From Candidatus Onthenecus intestinigallinarum (GTDB lineage: Bacteria > Bacillota > Clostridia > Christensenellales > Aristaeellaceae): 64,000 nt of DNA. The stretch spans positions 1 through 64,000 of the forward strand of contig DVFJ01000037.1 in NCBI GenBank assembly GCA_018713325.1, written 5' to 3'. The translations under genes were made by a program, and so were the position numbers. Below, one piece after another: positions 1 through 8,401 of the stretch (within the stretch, counting starts at the first letter, position 1; each line of letters starts with the position of its first letter). Under the pieces are notes generated by a model. That model did not search any database, had not been told where the DNA came from, and saw nothing but the letters and a program-made list of their open reading frames with translations.

Positions 1-193
1 GGGCTATGAGCTCAACCGTCAGGTATCCAGGGACGTGATCATTGCAGGCACATTTTTCATCTGCGGACTGGCAGAAGACAATTTCACCAGCCTGCCGGAC
101 GAATCCATGGAGAAGTATGAGCGCCGGTTCCGCTATCCTGAGATCTTTGTGCGCACGGAGGAGGGCGTGATGGCCATACCGCTGAAGGAGTAA
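1..193 (+). CDS. C-terminal end of a DUF3846-like protein (partial)
   Basis: The reading frame begins at base 2, is open from the window edge and stops at 191-193. The visible 63 residues contain IAGTFFICGL, then FTSLPDESMEKYERRFRYPEIF. From memory, this order of a hydrophobic 'iaG-f-i-Gl' segment followed by 'f-sL-de--ekY---F--pe-f' is typical of DUF3846 proteins of clostridial conjugative elements and phages. Function is unknown. The next gene is a phage/plasmid primase, which agrees with mobile-element origin. The family assignment is from pattern memory only. Confidence 0.5.
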   Translation, partial: GYELNRQVSRDVIIAGTFFICGLAEDNFTSLPDESMEKYERRFRYPEIFVRTEEGVMAIPLKE

Positions 194-270
194 ACACCGA
201 TACGCAACCGCGAGGCTCGCCGCAAGGCGCGCCTCTTTTTTGTGCCGAGAAACAGTTGGGAGGTTTATGT

Positions 271-1614
271 ATGCAAGTCACCCACGACAAAAAGCTGCTC
301 ATCGCCATCGGCAGGAGCCGCAAGGCGGCGCAGTGGCAGAACAAGGAGATGCTCTGGAGCGAGTTTTTGGACAAGCTCGCCAACACGACCCGCACCCGCG
401 AGACGGTGAACGACTACGCCGCCATGACCAAGGCCGAGCGCGACAACATCAAGGACGTCGGCGGCTTTGTCGGCGGTTATCTCAAGAACGGCAGGCGCAG
501 CAGCGCCAGCGTGGTCAACCGCTGCCTCATCTGTCTCGACGCGGACAATGCGGACACCGGATTGCTGGACGATCTGGACATGACGTTCATCAACGCCTAC
601 GCGCTCTACAGCACGCACAGCCACACGCCGGAGAAGATGCGCCTGCGGCTCATCGTTCCCCTATCCCGTACCGTCACGCCGGACGAGTATGCGGCAATCT
701 CCCGCCGCATCGCCGATGATCTGAGGCTTTCGCGCTTCGATCCCACGACCTTCGAGCCTGCCCGCCTGATGTACTGGCCGAGCACACCGGAGGATGGCGA
801 GTTTGTCTTCCGGTACGCGGATCAGCCGTTTCTCGACCCTGACGATGTGCTCGCCACTTACGCCGACTGGCAGGACGCCTCCCTCTGGCCGACCACTCAG
901 CCGGTGGAGGCGAAGATGCGCCGCACAGTCTCCAAGCAGGAAGACCCGCTGATCAAGCGCGGCATCATCGGGGCGTTCTGCCGGGCGCACAGCATTACCG
1001 ATGTGCTGGAAAATATCCTTGCCGATAGGTACAATCCTACGGCCCAGGCCGACCGCTACACCTTCGCGGGCGGCAGCACGACGGGCGGTCTGGTCGTGTA
1101 CGACGACAAGTACGCCTTCTCCCATCACGCGACTGACCCGGCGAGTGGTAAGCTGTGCAACGCCTTCGACCTCGTGCGCTGGCATCTGTTCACGCCGGGC
1201 GGCACGGCCCCGGACGGCTCCCGCGTGGGCGACGATGCATCGTCCATGAAGCGCATGCAGGAATACGCAGCGCAGGACGAGGCCACCCGCTGCACGCTCG
1301 CCGAGGAGCGCCGGGCACAGGCCGTGCAGGAGTTTGGCGATTTGGATGCGTTGGAGGCACAGATCGCCGCAACCGAACCTCAGAACAATAGCTGGCAGGA
1401 GCAACTGGAGCTGGACAAGCAGGGAAAGGTCAAGGATACGCTGGGCAACCTGACGCTCATCCTGCGCAACGACCTGCGCCTCAAGGACATCGCCTATAAT
1501 ATCTTCGGCATGTTAATGCGCATCGGCGGTTGGGAGAAGTACAAGGGGAACAGCGCCGGGGTACAGAGAAGGTCGCCCTACGGCCCGCAGCGCTGCTTCG
1601 TTCGCAGGGAATGA
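271..1614 (+). pseudogene. VirE/VapE-type phage primase protein, C-terminus lost
   Basis: The open frame encodes 447 residues. The ATG at 271 is chosen because GGGAGG (258-263) lies 7 nt upstream. Residues 1 to about 410 look like the N-terminal part of virulence-associated-E/primase proteins of clostridial prophages and conjugative elements (for example CLICLDADNAD, the HSHTPEKMRLRLIVPLSR stretch, EPARLMYWPS, and LTLILRNDLRLKDIAYN near the end). Such proteins continue with a P-loop helicase domain. Here the similarity stops near base 1497 and about 35 unrelated residues follow to the stop, so no Walker motif is present. It is most likely a truncated, non-functional replication gene of a decayed element. 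Confidence 0.65.
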
Positions 1615-1695
1615 CTGTTCTCATAATCCTCCGAACCATCGCCTTGGACGATCTGGAATAGCGGCTGATTGTCACCATCTCCCGTAACCATCCCG

Positions 1696-1893
1696 TTAGC
1701 TGTGCATCGTCCTGCCCAATCGCACGCCCCTGTCCAGCAGGTACATCTGCGGCCAGAGGTCTTCCAGCCCGTTGGGCGCGGGCGTGCCGGTCAGGCCGAC
1801 CACGCGGGTGAACTGCCCCAGCACCTTCTTGAGCGCCAGAAACCGCTTCGCCCGGCTGTTCTTGAATGAGGACAGTTCGTCAATAACCAGCAT
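1696..1893 (-). pseudogene. SNF2-type phage helicase fragment
   Basis: Minus-strand translation gives MLVIDELSSFKN followed by RVVGLTGTPAPNGLEDLWPQ and YLLDRGVRLGRT. These are the DEAD/DEAH-like Walker B (here DELS), the GLTGTP motif III and the 'LD-G-RLGR' segment of SNF2-family helicases encoded by Firmicutes phages. Only about 60 of several hundred residues survive. The fragment breaks off at about 1710 on one side and at about 1893 on the other, where an IS66 gene begins. It lies opposite in strand to the primase remnant. Confidence 0.6.
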
Positions 1894-1903
1894 AGAGAAG
1901 CAC

Positions 1904-2299
1904 ATGACGATATCGGAAGCAAAGCGAATCACAAAGATGAACGAGTGGAGACAGCTGATTCATGAGCGGCAGCAGAGCGGTCAGAGCGTGCAGACATGGT
2001 GCCAGCAAAACGGAGTACGGAAGAACAGCTACGATTACTGGCTGAGAATCATCCGGGAAGAAGCTCTTCGTGAGACGAGGAACAGGAGCGGTGCGCTTGT
2101 CAGAGTAGAGCCGGAAAAGCTGGCGGTTGAGACCGTATCGCCACAGTCTTCCTCCGGGGGCATCGTGATCCGGGTGCATGGCGTGGAAGCAGAGTTCCCA
2201 TTGGGCACGGGTATCGGACTTCTCGTAGCTTTCGTGAGGTTGGTAATCCATTCTTCAATGAAGAATAAGAAACAGAGGAACGCAAATGAAATACAATGA
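1904..2299 (+). mobile_element. IS66-family TnpA (OrfA) fragment
   Basis: From ATG 1904 the frame reads MTISEAKRITKMNEWRQLI, then SGQSVQTWCQQNGVRKNSYDYWLR. This is the helix-turn-helix start of IS66 OrfA accessory proteins, which normally read 'W---i---s-lsv--wC-e-gi--ksyyyWl'. A GGIVIRVHGVEAEFPLG segment near residue 85 matches the usual C-terminal beta segment. From about 2215 the frame runs into unrelated sequence and stops at 2299. No TnpB or TnpC follows and no terminal inverted repeat is visible, so this is a dead IS relic inserted beside the helicase fragment. Confidence 0.6.
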
Positions 2300-2566
2300 T
2301 GGTAATCGCTCGATAATCCCGTGTGCGTGGGTGTTCAGGGGTGGCAAATCGCACCACTTGAATCCGTTTGCTATACAATCGTAACTTGTATCAGTATATG
2401 AGTGCAGACACACCAAAGGACATCGATATTGATACAATGTCGGCGTCCTTTCTTTTTGCGGTTTTGGACTCGAAGGTTGCAAGTATAGAGCATGTATCGA
2501 TGCTTGCCCGTCTGCACCGCACATGGTACAATCAAACCCGGATAGAAGCAGGAAAGGATTGATGTC
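2300..2566. other. Intergenic stretch without a recognisable gene
   Basis: Between the end of the IS66 frame and the LysR gene I see no homology, no strong hairpin with a T-run and no convincing sigma-A promoter. The base composition is more AT-rich than the surrounding genes. The short open frame at 2368-2562 has no ribosome site and no familiar protein pattern. Confidence 0.6.
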
Positions 2567-3457
2567 ATGGAACTGCGCGTGCTCCGGTATTTTCTGATGG
2601 TTGCCCGGGAGGAAAACATCACCCATGCGGCGCAGCTTCTGCATGTGACGCAGCCCACGCTGTCCCGCCAAATTCAGGATCTGGAGGAGGAGCTGGGCGC
2701 GAAGCTGTTTGTGCGCAGCAACCACCGCATCGTCCTGACGCCGGATGGTCTGCTTCTGCGGCGCAGGGCTCAGGAAATCGTCGATCTGGCGGATCGTACA
2801 CAGCGGGATTTTGCGGCCAGGGAAGAAGAACTGACCGGCGAGATCGCCATCGGCAGCGGCGAGACGCGCAGCGTGTCCGTACTTGCCGAGATGCTTGCCA
2901 CATACCGCCAGCGGTATCCCCGGGTGAGCTACCGCTTTTACAGCGGCAATGCGGATCAGATCAAGGAGCGCATTGAAAACGGCACGTTGGATGTGGGGCT
3001 GCTGCTTGAGCCGGTGGATATTTCCCGATATGCGTTTTTGCGCGTGCCCATCAGGGAGGAATGGGGCGTCCTGACGCGGGAGGATTCGCCCTTGGGGACG
3101 CTTGCATCCGTCCATCCGGAGGATCTTGCGCGGCGTCCGCTGATGCTCCCCGGCCGGGCGCTGGTGCAGAATGAATTGGCCAACTGGTTTGGCGGCAGCG
3201 TGGATCAGCTCCAGATTCCGATTCGCTACAACCTTCTGTATAACGCCGCCATGCTGGTGAAAGGCGGCTTTGGCGATGCGCTGACCATACGGCTTGACTG
3301 CGCCTATCCGGGCCTTAGGTTTGTGCCGTTGGAGCCGCCCATCCGGCTTGGATCCGTTCTGGTCTGGAAAAAGCAGCAGGCGACCTCCCCCGCAGTCGGG
3401 GCATGGATCAGCCATGCAAAACAATGCCTGAAAGACATTTCTAATGATGCGAGATAA
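2567..3457 (+). CDS. LysR-family transcriptional regulator
   Basis: The product is 296 residues, the usual LysR length. The N-terminal winged helix (residues 1-60) has the family signature: LRYFLMVAREENITHAAQLL, then TQPTLSRQIQDLEEELGAKLF. The remainder is the periplasmic-binding-protein-like effector domain, about 90-290, with the GEIAIGSGETRS entry strand. The ATG at 2567 has AGGAAAGG about 8 nt upstream. It is the first gene of a long plus-strand run of redox genes and may control them, since LysR proteins usually regulate adjacent genes. The effector is unknown. Confidence 0.9.
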   Translation: MELRVLRYFLMVAREENITHAAQLLHVTQPTLSRQIQDLEEELGAKLFVRSNHRIVLTPDGLLLRRRAQEIVDLADRTQRDFAAREEELTGEIAIGSGETRSVSVLAEMLATYRQRYPRVSYRFYSGNADQIKERIENGTLDVGLLLEPVDISRYAFLRVPIREEWGVLTREDSPLGTLASVHPEDLARRPLMLPGRALVQNELANWFGGSVDQLQIPIRYNLLYNAAMLVKGGFGDALTIRLDCAYPGLRFVPLEPPIRLGSVLVWKKQQATSPAVGAWISHAKQCLKDISNDAR

Positions 3458-3460
3458 GTG

Positions 3461-3490
3461 TTAGACATTACAACGGAATCGCACTACAAT
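3461..3490 (+). promoter_or_regulatory. Candidate sigma-A promoter for the MerR-type regulator operon
   Basis: TTAGAC (3461-3466) and TACAAT (3485-3490) are separated by 18 bp, immediately after the LysR stop codon and about 80 bp before the MerR-like gene. MerR-controlled promoters often have long 19-20 bp spacers. At 18 bp this one is borderline, so regulation by the downstream protein is only a possibility. Confidence 0.4.
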
Positions 3491-3571
3491 AAGGGTGTCC
3501 CATCCGGGGCGCCCTTTTTCATTTGAAAAGCGCGTGGCCGCCAGAGAATATGGAGCAGGGGAAAGGATTGC

Positions 3572-3925
3572 ATGATGACCAAGAAAGAAGCAAGCGAGCG
3601 CTACCAGATTCCCATCGCGATTCTGGATGAGTACGAAAGCTGGGGCCTGTGCTCTGCCGTCAAGCAGGTCATGGGCGTGTGGCAGTACGACGACCAGGAT
3701 CTGGAACGCCTGAGCACCATCATGGCGCTGCACGACATGGGCTTTGCCGTGGAGGAGGTGGAGCGCTATATGCGGCTGCTGCTCTCGGACGCGGACACCA
3801 CCCGGGAGCGCTTGCACATGCTGGAGCGGCGGCGAAACGCGGCGCTGGATGAAATTCACCTGAAGGAAAAGCAGCTGCAAAGACTGGACTACCTGCGCTA
3901 CCAGATGCGCGGGCAGAAGGCGTAA
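3572..3925 (+). CDS. MerR-like helix-turn-helix regulator
   Basis: This is a 117-residue protein. Residues about 3-70 form a MerR-type winged helix (KKEASERYQIPIAILDEYESWGL, then YDDQDLERLSTIMALHDMGFAVEEVERYM). Residues 75-110 are a predicted coiled coil that would form the dimer helix. There is no C-terminal effector domain and no cysteine cluster of the metal-sensing MerR type. The start is ATG 3572 or the adjacent ATG 3575, with AGGGGAAAGG upstream. Only 25 bp separate it from the aldo/keto reductase, so the two are probably cotranscribed. In clostridia such small MerR proteins commonly precede aldo/keto reductase and flavodoxin genes. Confidence 0.75.
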   Translation: MMTKKEASERYQIPIAILDEYESWGLCSAVKQVMGVWQYDDQDLERLSTIMALHDMGFAVEEVERYMRLLLSDADTTRERLHMLERRRNAALDEIHLKEKQLQRLDYLRYQMRGQKA

Positions 3926-3950
3926 GTCAATACGCCGGAAAGGAGCCACA

Positions 3951-4988
3951 ATGCAATACACCAAGCTGGGAAAATCTGATCTGCATGTCTCCCGGGTATG
4001 TCTGGGATGCATGGGGTTCGGGGACGCGGCCCACGGCCAGCACAGCTGGACGCTGAACGAGGAGGCGTCCCGGGACGTCATCCGCCGGGCGCTGGAGCTG
4101 GGCGTCAATTTCTTTGACACGGCCATCGTGTACCAGAATGGCACCAGCGAACAGTACCTGGGGCGAGCCTTGAAGGACTTTGCCCGCCGGGAGGACGTGG
4201 TGGTGGCCACCAAGTTTCCCGTGCGCAGTCAGGCGGAGATCGACGCGGGCGTCAGCGGTCAGGAGCATGTGCGCCGGATGCTGGACAGGAGCCTGCAAAA
4301 CCTGGGCATGGACCATGTGGACCTGTACATCTGCCATATGTGGGACTACCGCACGCCGCTTTACGAGATCATGGAAGGGCTGAACAACGCCGTCAAGGCA
4401 GGCAAGGCGCGTTATATCGGCATCTCGAACTGCTTTGCCTGGCAGCTTTGCAAGGCCAACGAGCTGGCCCGGCGAGAGGGCTTCGCGCCCTTCGTCAGCG
4501 TGCAGGGGCACTACAACCTGATCTTCCGGGAGGAGGAGCGGGAGATGATTCCCTACTGCCGGGAGGAGGGCATTGCCGTTACGCCCTACAGCGCGCTGGC
4601 CGGGGGCCGGCTGTCCAGGCTGCCGGGAGAGAGCTCCAAGCGCCTTGAACAGGACGAGTACGCCAGGGGCAAGTATGACGCGACTGCGGCGCAGGACGAG
4701 CGCGTCATCGAGCGCGTGGCGGAGCTGGCACGGTTCCATGACGTGACCATGACGGAAATCGCGCTGGCCTGGCTCATGGGCAAAGGCGCCATTCCCGTGG
4801 CCGGAGCGACCAAGCTCAGCCATGTGGAGGGCGCGGCACGGGCCGCGGAGCTGGCGCTCACCGTGGAGGAAAACGCCTATCTGGAAGCCTGCTACACGCC
4901 CCACGCCCTGGTGGGCGTGATGGCGCAGAACACCCGAGAAACGGCGAACAGGCCGCAGGTCTGGTCGTCCAACACACCCAACGTCTGA
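3951..4988 (+). CDS. Aldo/keto reductase
   Basis: A 345-residue NADPH-dependent oxidoreductase of the AKR superfamily. The catalytic tetrad is visible: D56 (NFFDTA), Y61 (IVY), K88 (ATKFP) and H129 (DLYICH). NADPH-binding features follow, including GISN near residue 165 and the IPVAGATKLSHVEGAA phosphate-binding segment near 285. The ATG at 3951 follows AAAGGAGCC. The length and the SEQYLGRAL and YNLIFREEEREMIPYC segments resemble the YajO/YghZ type acting on small aldehydes or ketones. The true substrate is unknown. It sits in a run with flavodoxin genes, suggesting a shared redox or detoxification role. Confidence 0.9.
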   Translation: MQYTKLGKSDLHVSRVCLGCMGFGDAAHGQHSWTLNEEASRDVIRRALELGVNFFDTAIVYQNGTSEQYLGRALKDFARREDVVVATKFPVRSQAEIDAGVSGQEHVRRMLDRSLQNLGMDHVDLYICHMWDYRTPLYEIMEGLNNAVKAGKARYIGISNCFAWQLCKANELARREGFAPFVSVQGHYNLIFREEEREMIPYCREEGIAVTPYSALAGGRLSRLPGESSKRLEQDEYARGKYDATAAQDERVIERVAELARFHDVTMTEIALAWLMGKGAIPVAGATKLSHVEGAARAAELALTVEENAYLEACYTPHALVGVMAQNTRETANRPQVWSSNTPNV

Positions 4989-5008
4989 AGCAGAAAGGAG
5001 CATTTGCC

Positions 5009-5485
5009 ATGAAAACCCTTGTCGCTTACTTTTCCGCCAGCGGGGAGACCGCCCGCCTGGCCCAAACCATCGCACAGGCCGCCGGAGCGGACCTCCATGA
5101 GATTCGGCCGGCGCAGCCCTATACCGCTGCGGGCCTGAACTGGCACGACGATCAAAGCCGTTCCTCCGTGGAGATGAGAGACCCGGCCTGCCGCCCGGCA
5201 ATCGCCGGGGACGCGCCGGACCTGACGGCATACGATACCGTCTTTCTGGGCTTTCCCATCTGGTGGTATCAGGCCCCGCGCATCGTCGAGACGTTCCTGG
5301 CCTCCTGCGATTTTTCCGGCAAGCGCGTCGTGCCCTTTGCCACCTCCGGCGGCAGCGGCATGGGGCGCACAGCGGAGATCCTGAAAAAATCCTGCCCCAC
5401 AAAGGCCGTCTTTCTGCCCGGCAGGCGCCTGAGCAGCAGCGCAAGCCTCGGCGCGATCCGCAACTGGCTCAACGAGCTTGGCTGA
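5009..5485 (+). CDS. Flavodoxin (cytoplasmic)
   Basis: A 158-residue flavodoxin-fold protein. TLVAYFSASGETARLA is the FMN phosphate-binding loop, FLGFPIWWYQAPRIVETFL carries the aromatic residues that stack on the isoalloxazine ring, and ATSGGSGMGRTAEIL is the second FMN-contact loop. It has no signal peptide, unlike the next gene. AGAAAGGAG precedes the ATG closely. It belongs to the flavodoxin_4 type used as a low-potential electron carrier or as a small NAD(P)H-quinone or flavin reductase. It is 20 bp downstream of the aldo/keto reductase and most likely in the same transcript. Confidence 0.88.
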   Translation: MKTLVAYFSASGETARLAQTIAQAAGADLHEIRPAQPYTAAGLNWHDDQSRSSVEMRDPACRPAIAGDAPDLTAYDTVFLGFPIWWYQAPRIVETFLASCDFSGKRVVPFATSGGSGMGRTAEILKKSCPTKAVFLPGRRLSSSASLGAIRNWLNELG

Positions 5486-5524
5486 ACAAAAAATCAATCC
5501 GCAGAGAGGACGGAGGAAATCGTG

Positions 5525-6115
5525 ATGAAAAAGCTGCTTGTCCTTGCCCTTGCCCTGCTGATGGGCCTGACCTTAGCCTGCGCCGAGGAAGAAGCGACGG
5601 CCTTCACCCCCACCGACTCCACCGTGCTGGTCGCCTGCTTCTCGGCCACGGGCAACACCTGGCCGCTGGCGGAGTACGCGGCGGAATACCTCAACGCCGA
5701 CCTCTTTTGCATCGAGCCGGAAGTGCCCTATACGGACGCCGACCTCAACTACAGCGACAGCAACTGCCGTGCCAATCAGGAGATGAACGACGAGACCAGC
5801 CGTCCGGCGCTGGCCGCGACGGTGGAAAACATGGAGCAGTACGACACGGTGGTGCTGGCGTTCCCCATCTGGTGGGGACAGGCGCCGCGGCTCATCGAGA
5901 CCTTTGTGGAGGCCTACGACCTGAGCGGCAAGACCGTGATCACCTTCTGCACCTCCGCCAGCAGCGGCTACGGGCGTACCGGCGAGATCCTCGCCGCGCT
6001 GACCGATGAGACGGTCCACTGGATCGAGGGCGCGCGCTTCCCGGCCTCCACCACGGCGGAGGACATGCAGGCATGGCTTGCGGAAAAGGGGATCGCCCCC
6101 TATACGGCGGAGTAA
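5525..6115 (+). CDS. Secreted flavodoxin
   Basis: A 196-residue flavodoxin with an N-terminal signal sequence (MKKLLVLALALLMGLTLACA, predicted cleavage after ACA at about residue 21). The mature part repeats the flavodoxin motifs: VLVACFSATGNTWPLA, VLAFPIWWGQAPRLIETF and CTSASSGYGRTGEIL. ATG 5525 is preferred over GTG 5522 because GGAGG (5512-5516) is 8 nt away. Flavodoxins normally load FMN in the cytoplasm, so an exported copy would need extracytoplasmic flavin or folded export. A cysteine sits near the cleavage site (TLAC), but the lipobox is not canonical. Confidence 0.85.
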   Translation: MKKLLVLALALLMGLTLACAEEEATAFTPTDSTVLVACFSATGNTWPLAEYAAEYLNADLFCIEPEVPYTDADLNYSDSNCRANQEMNDETSRPALAATVENMEQYDTVVLAFPIWWGQAPRLIETFVEAYDLSGKTVITFCTSASSGYGRTGEILAALTDETVHWIEGARFPASTTAEDMQAWLAEKGIAPYTAE

Positions 6116-6149
6116 CCCTCATTTGAGATGGATGAAAGGAGACAAAATC

Positions 6150-6908
6150 ATGTCTGTCAAGCAAACCGCGGGGCGCGACGCGCTGGGGGCTTTTGCCCCG
6201 AAATTTGCCGAACTCAACGACGACGTGCTCTTCGGGCAGGTCTGGAACCGCACCGACAGGCTCTCCCTGCGGGACCGCTCGCTGGTGACGGTCACGGCGC
6301 TGATGGCGCAGGGCCTGACGGATTCGTCCTTCCGCTATCACCTCACCACGGCCCGGCAAAACGGCATCACCAAAGAGGAAATCGCGGAAATTCTGACCCA
6401 CGCGGCCTTCTATGCAGGCTGGCCCAAGGCCTGGGCGGCCTTCAACATGGCCAAGGAGGTCTGGGCGGACGATGCCGCGCCGGAGCAGGACGCCATGCAG
6501 GCGCACGCGGCTTCGATGGTGTTCCCCATCGGCGCGCCCAACGACGGCTTCGCGCAGTATTTCAGCGGGCGCAGCTACCTCGCGCCGCTTTCCACCGCGC
6601 AGGTGGGCATCTTCAACGTGACCTTTGAACCCGGCTGCCGCAACAACTGGCACATCCACCACGCCCAGGCGGGCGGTGGACAGATTCTGATCTGTGTGGC
6701 CGGACGCGGCTGGTATCAGGAATGGGGCAAGGCCGCGCAGCTGCTCACGCCCGGCGGTGTGGTGAACATTCCCGCGGGCGTGAAGCACTGGCACGGCGCG
6801 GCGCAGGACAGCTGGTTCAGCCACCTGGCGGTGGAGGTGCCCGGCACGGATGCCCGCAACGAGTGGCTGGAGCCGGTGACGGACGAGCAGTATGAGGCGC
6901 TCGCATGA
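6150..6908 (+). CDS. Carboxymuconolactone decarboxylase-like/cupin fusion protein
   Basis: A 252-residue two-domain protein. Residues about 10-105 are a CMD/AhpD-type helical domain (DRSLVTVTALMAQGLTDSSFRYHL, then EEIAEILTHAAFYAGWPKA), without the CxxC pair of true AhpD peroxidases. Residues about 145-245 are a cupin (NNWHIHHAQAGGGQILICV, then LTPGGVVNIPAGVKHWHGA), carrying the usual His and Glu/Gln metal ligands. Fusions of this order are known in many bacteria and are often annotated as decarboxylase/cupin proteins of unproven substrate. The ATG at 6150 follows GAAAGGAG. It lies 34 bp after the secreted flavodoxin. Confidence 0.85.
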   Translation: MSVKQTAGRDALGAFAPKFAELNDDVLFGQVWNRTDRLSLRDRSLVTVTALMAQGLTDSSFRYHLTTARQNGITKEEIAEILTHAAFYAGWPKAWAAFNMAKEVWADDAAPEQDAMQAHAASMVFPIGAPNDGFAQYFSGRSYLAPLSTAQVGIFNVTFEPGCRNNWHIHHAQAGGGQILICVAGRGWYQEWGKAAQLLTPGGVVNIPAGVKHWHGAAQDSWFSHLAVEVPGTDARNEWLEPVTDEQYEALA

Positions 6909-7025
6909 ACATTCTCATCTTGATGGGCAGATCGAGCCCGCAGGGCGGCCACCTTTTTGCTGGCGGACGCCTTCGGGAGCAGGCCCATCAGCTGGGCCAA
7001 AACCTTTGACAGGAGTGGAATGGAG

Positions 7026-7703
7026 ATGAAACAGCGAATCAAAACAGGCGTGGATATCGCCATGACCGTGTTGTTCCTGGGCCAGATGGGCTATCACATG
7101 ATGGACAACCGGATGCATGAATGGACGGGCGTGACGCTATGCGTGCTGTTTCTTCTGCATCACGCCCTCAATCCCGGTTGGCGCCGGGGGTTGTTCAGGG
7201 GCAGGTACTCCGCCTCCCGCGTGTGGCTGACACTGGTGGATGTGCTGTTGACGTTGGCGATGGTCGCGGTGATCGTCAGCGCGGTTCTGGTGTCCCGGCA
7301 TGTGTTTGACTTCCTGGGCCTGCGCATGCGGGCCGTGGGGCGGCGCATTCACATGCCGGCGACCATGTGGGCGCTTGTGCTCACGGGGCTGCACATCGGG
7401 CTGCACTGGCACATCGTGCTGGGCAAATTTAGAAAGCTGGGAAACCGCGCCGGCGTCTGGCTTTCCAGGCTGGTGCTGGCAGTTACGGTTGCCTTTGGCC
7501 TGTGGGAGTTTGCCACGCGGGGCCTGTGGATGGAACTGTTCATGCTCCGGGAATTCGCCTTTCTGGAATACGGCGAACCTCTGGCGGTATTCTTTTCCTC
7601 CTACGCGGCCGTGTTGTGCGTGTGGGCCGCGCTGTCCTACTACATAGGTAAAGCGCTCCGAATCACACGAAATCCGAAAGCAAAGGAGGAAAACCTTGCA
7701 TGA
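7026..7703 (+). CDS. DUF4405 membrane protein (flavinylation-associated cytochrome-like)
   Basis: A 225-residue protein with five or so hydrophobic segments. Histidines recur in or next to the membrane spans: GYHMM near 24, FLLHHALN near 43, and GRRIHMPATMW and TGLHIGLHWHIVLG near 105-130. This pattern suits transmembrane haem ligation, as proposed for DUF4405 (PF14358) proteins related to cytochrome b561. Start assignment is uncertain: AGGAG (7011-7015) serves ATG 7026 (10 nt) better than ATG 7020 (4 nt). Its last codons overlap the next gene by ATGA, so the pair is translationally coupled. It could pass electrons across the membrane to the exported flavoproteins beside it. Confidence 0.75.
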   Translation: MKQRIKTGVDIAMTVLFLGQMGYHMMDNRMHEWTGVTLCVLFLLHHALNPGWRRGLFRGRYSASRVWLTLVDVLLTLAMVAVIVSAVLVSRHVFDFLGLRMRAVGRRIHMPATMWALVLTGLHIGLHWHIVLGKFRKLGNRAGVWLSRLVLAVTVAFGLWEFATRGLWMELFMLREFAFLEYGEPLAVFFSSYAAVLCVWAALSYYIGKALRITRNPKAKEENLA

Positions 7704-8401
7704 GAAGCATCTTTGCCTTACTGGCGTCGTTCCTGCTGGCGCTTCCCGCCTGCGCGCAGGAGGCGGAACCCTCCGTGCTGATTGCGTACTTCACCTGGGC
7801 GGAAAACACCGTCATCGAGGACGAAGCGGCCTCCTTGGCCAGCGCGCTGGCGCATTATGACAACATGGGCGACAGCCGGAGCGGCGTGGACGCGACATCC
7901 TCCGCCAGCCTGCTGATGCCGGGCAACACGGCGATGATGGCTTCGCACATCCAGCGGCTCACCGGCGGAGAGCTGTTTTCCATCCGGGTGGAGCAGCCCT
8001 ATCCCAGCAACTATGACGACTGCCTGGACCGCGCGGCGAACGAGCTGGACGACAACGCGCGCCCGGCGCTGAGTACCCATGTGGAGAACATGGAGGACTA
8101 TGACATCGTCTTTCTGGGCATGCCCAACTGGTGGTACTCCTGCCCCATGGCGGTGCTGACGTTTGTAGAGGAATACGACTTTTCGGGCAAGACGGTCATT
8201 CCCTTCGTGGCCCATGGCACGGGCGGCATCTCCGGCTCGGTCCGGGACATGAGCGCCTCGCTCCCGCAGGACTGCACGGTGCTTGCGCCCATCGGCGTCT
8301 ACCGTCCGGAGATTCCTACCTGTGGCCCTGCTGTGGAGGAATGGCTCAAGACGCTTGATTTACCCTTTGCCCTGAACGATTCCTTTGAGGTGACGGAATG
8401 A
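7700..8401 (+). CDS. Secreted flavodoxin-like protein
   Basis: A 233-residue flavodoxin-family protein with a signal peptide (about residues 1-20, cleavage near ACAQ). VLIAYFTWAENT replaces the classical phosphate loop and a roughly 45-residue insertion follows, containing GVDATSSASLLMPGN. The later motifs VFLGMPNWWYSCPMAVLTF and AHGTGGISGSVRDM are intact. The start overlaps the DUF4405 stop (ATGA) and the end overlaps the next gene (ATGA), so all three are probably translated together. The insertion-bearing type is common in gut clostridia. FMN binding is likely, but the partner is unknown. Confidence 0.85.
   Translation: MRSIFALLASFLLALPACAQEAEPSVLIAYFTWAENTVIEDEAASLASALAHYDNMGDSRSGVDATSSASLLMPGNTAMMASHIQRLTGGELFSIRVEQPYPSNYDDCLDRAANELDDNARPALSTHVENMEDYDIVFLGMPNWWYSCPMAVLTFVEEYDFSGKTVIPFVAHGTGGISGSVRDMSASLPQDCTVLAPIGVYRPEIPTCGPAVEEWLKTLDLPFALNDSFEVTE

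Noticed and set aside
2368..2562. 64-codon frame before the LysR gene
   Set aside because: No ribosome site, no familiar pattern, and it overlaps the likely regulatory region of the LysR gene.
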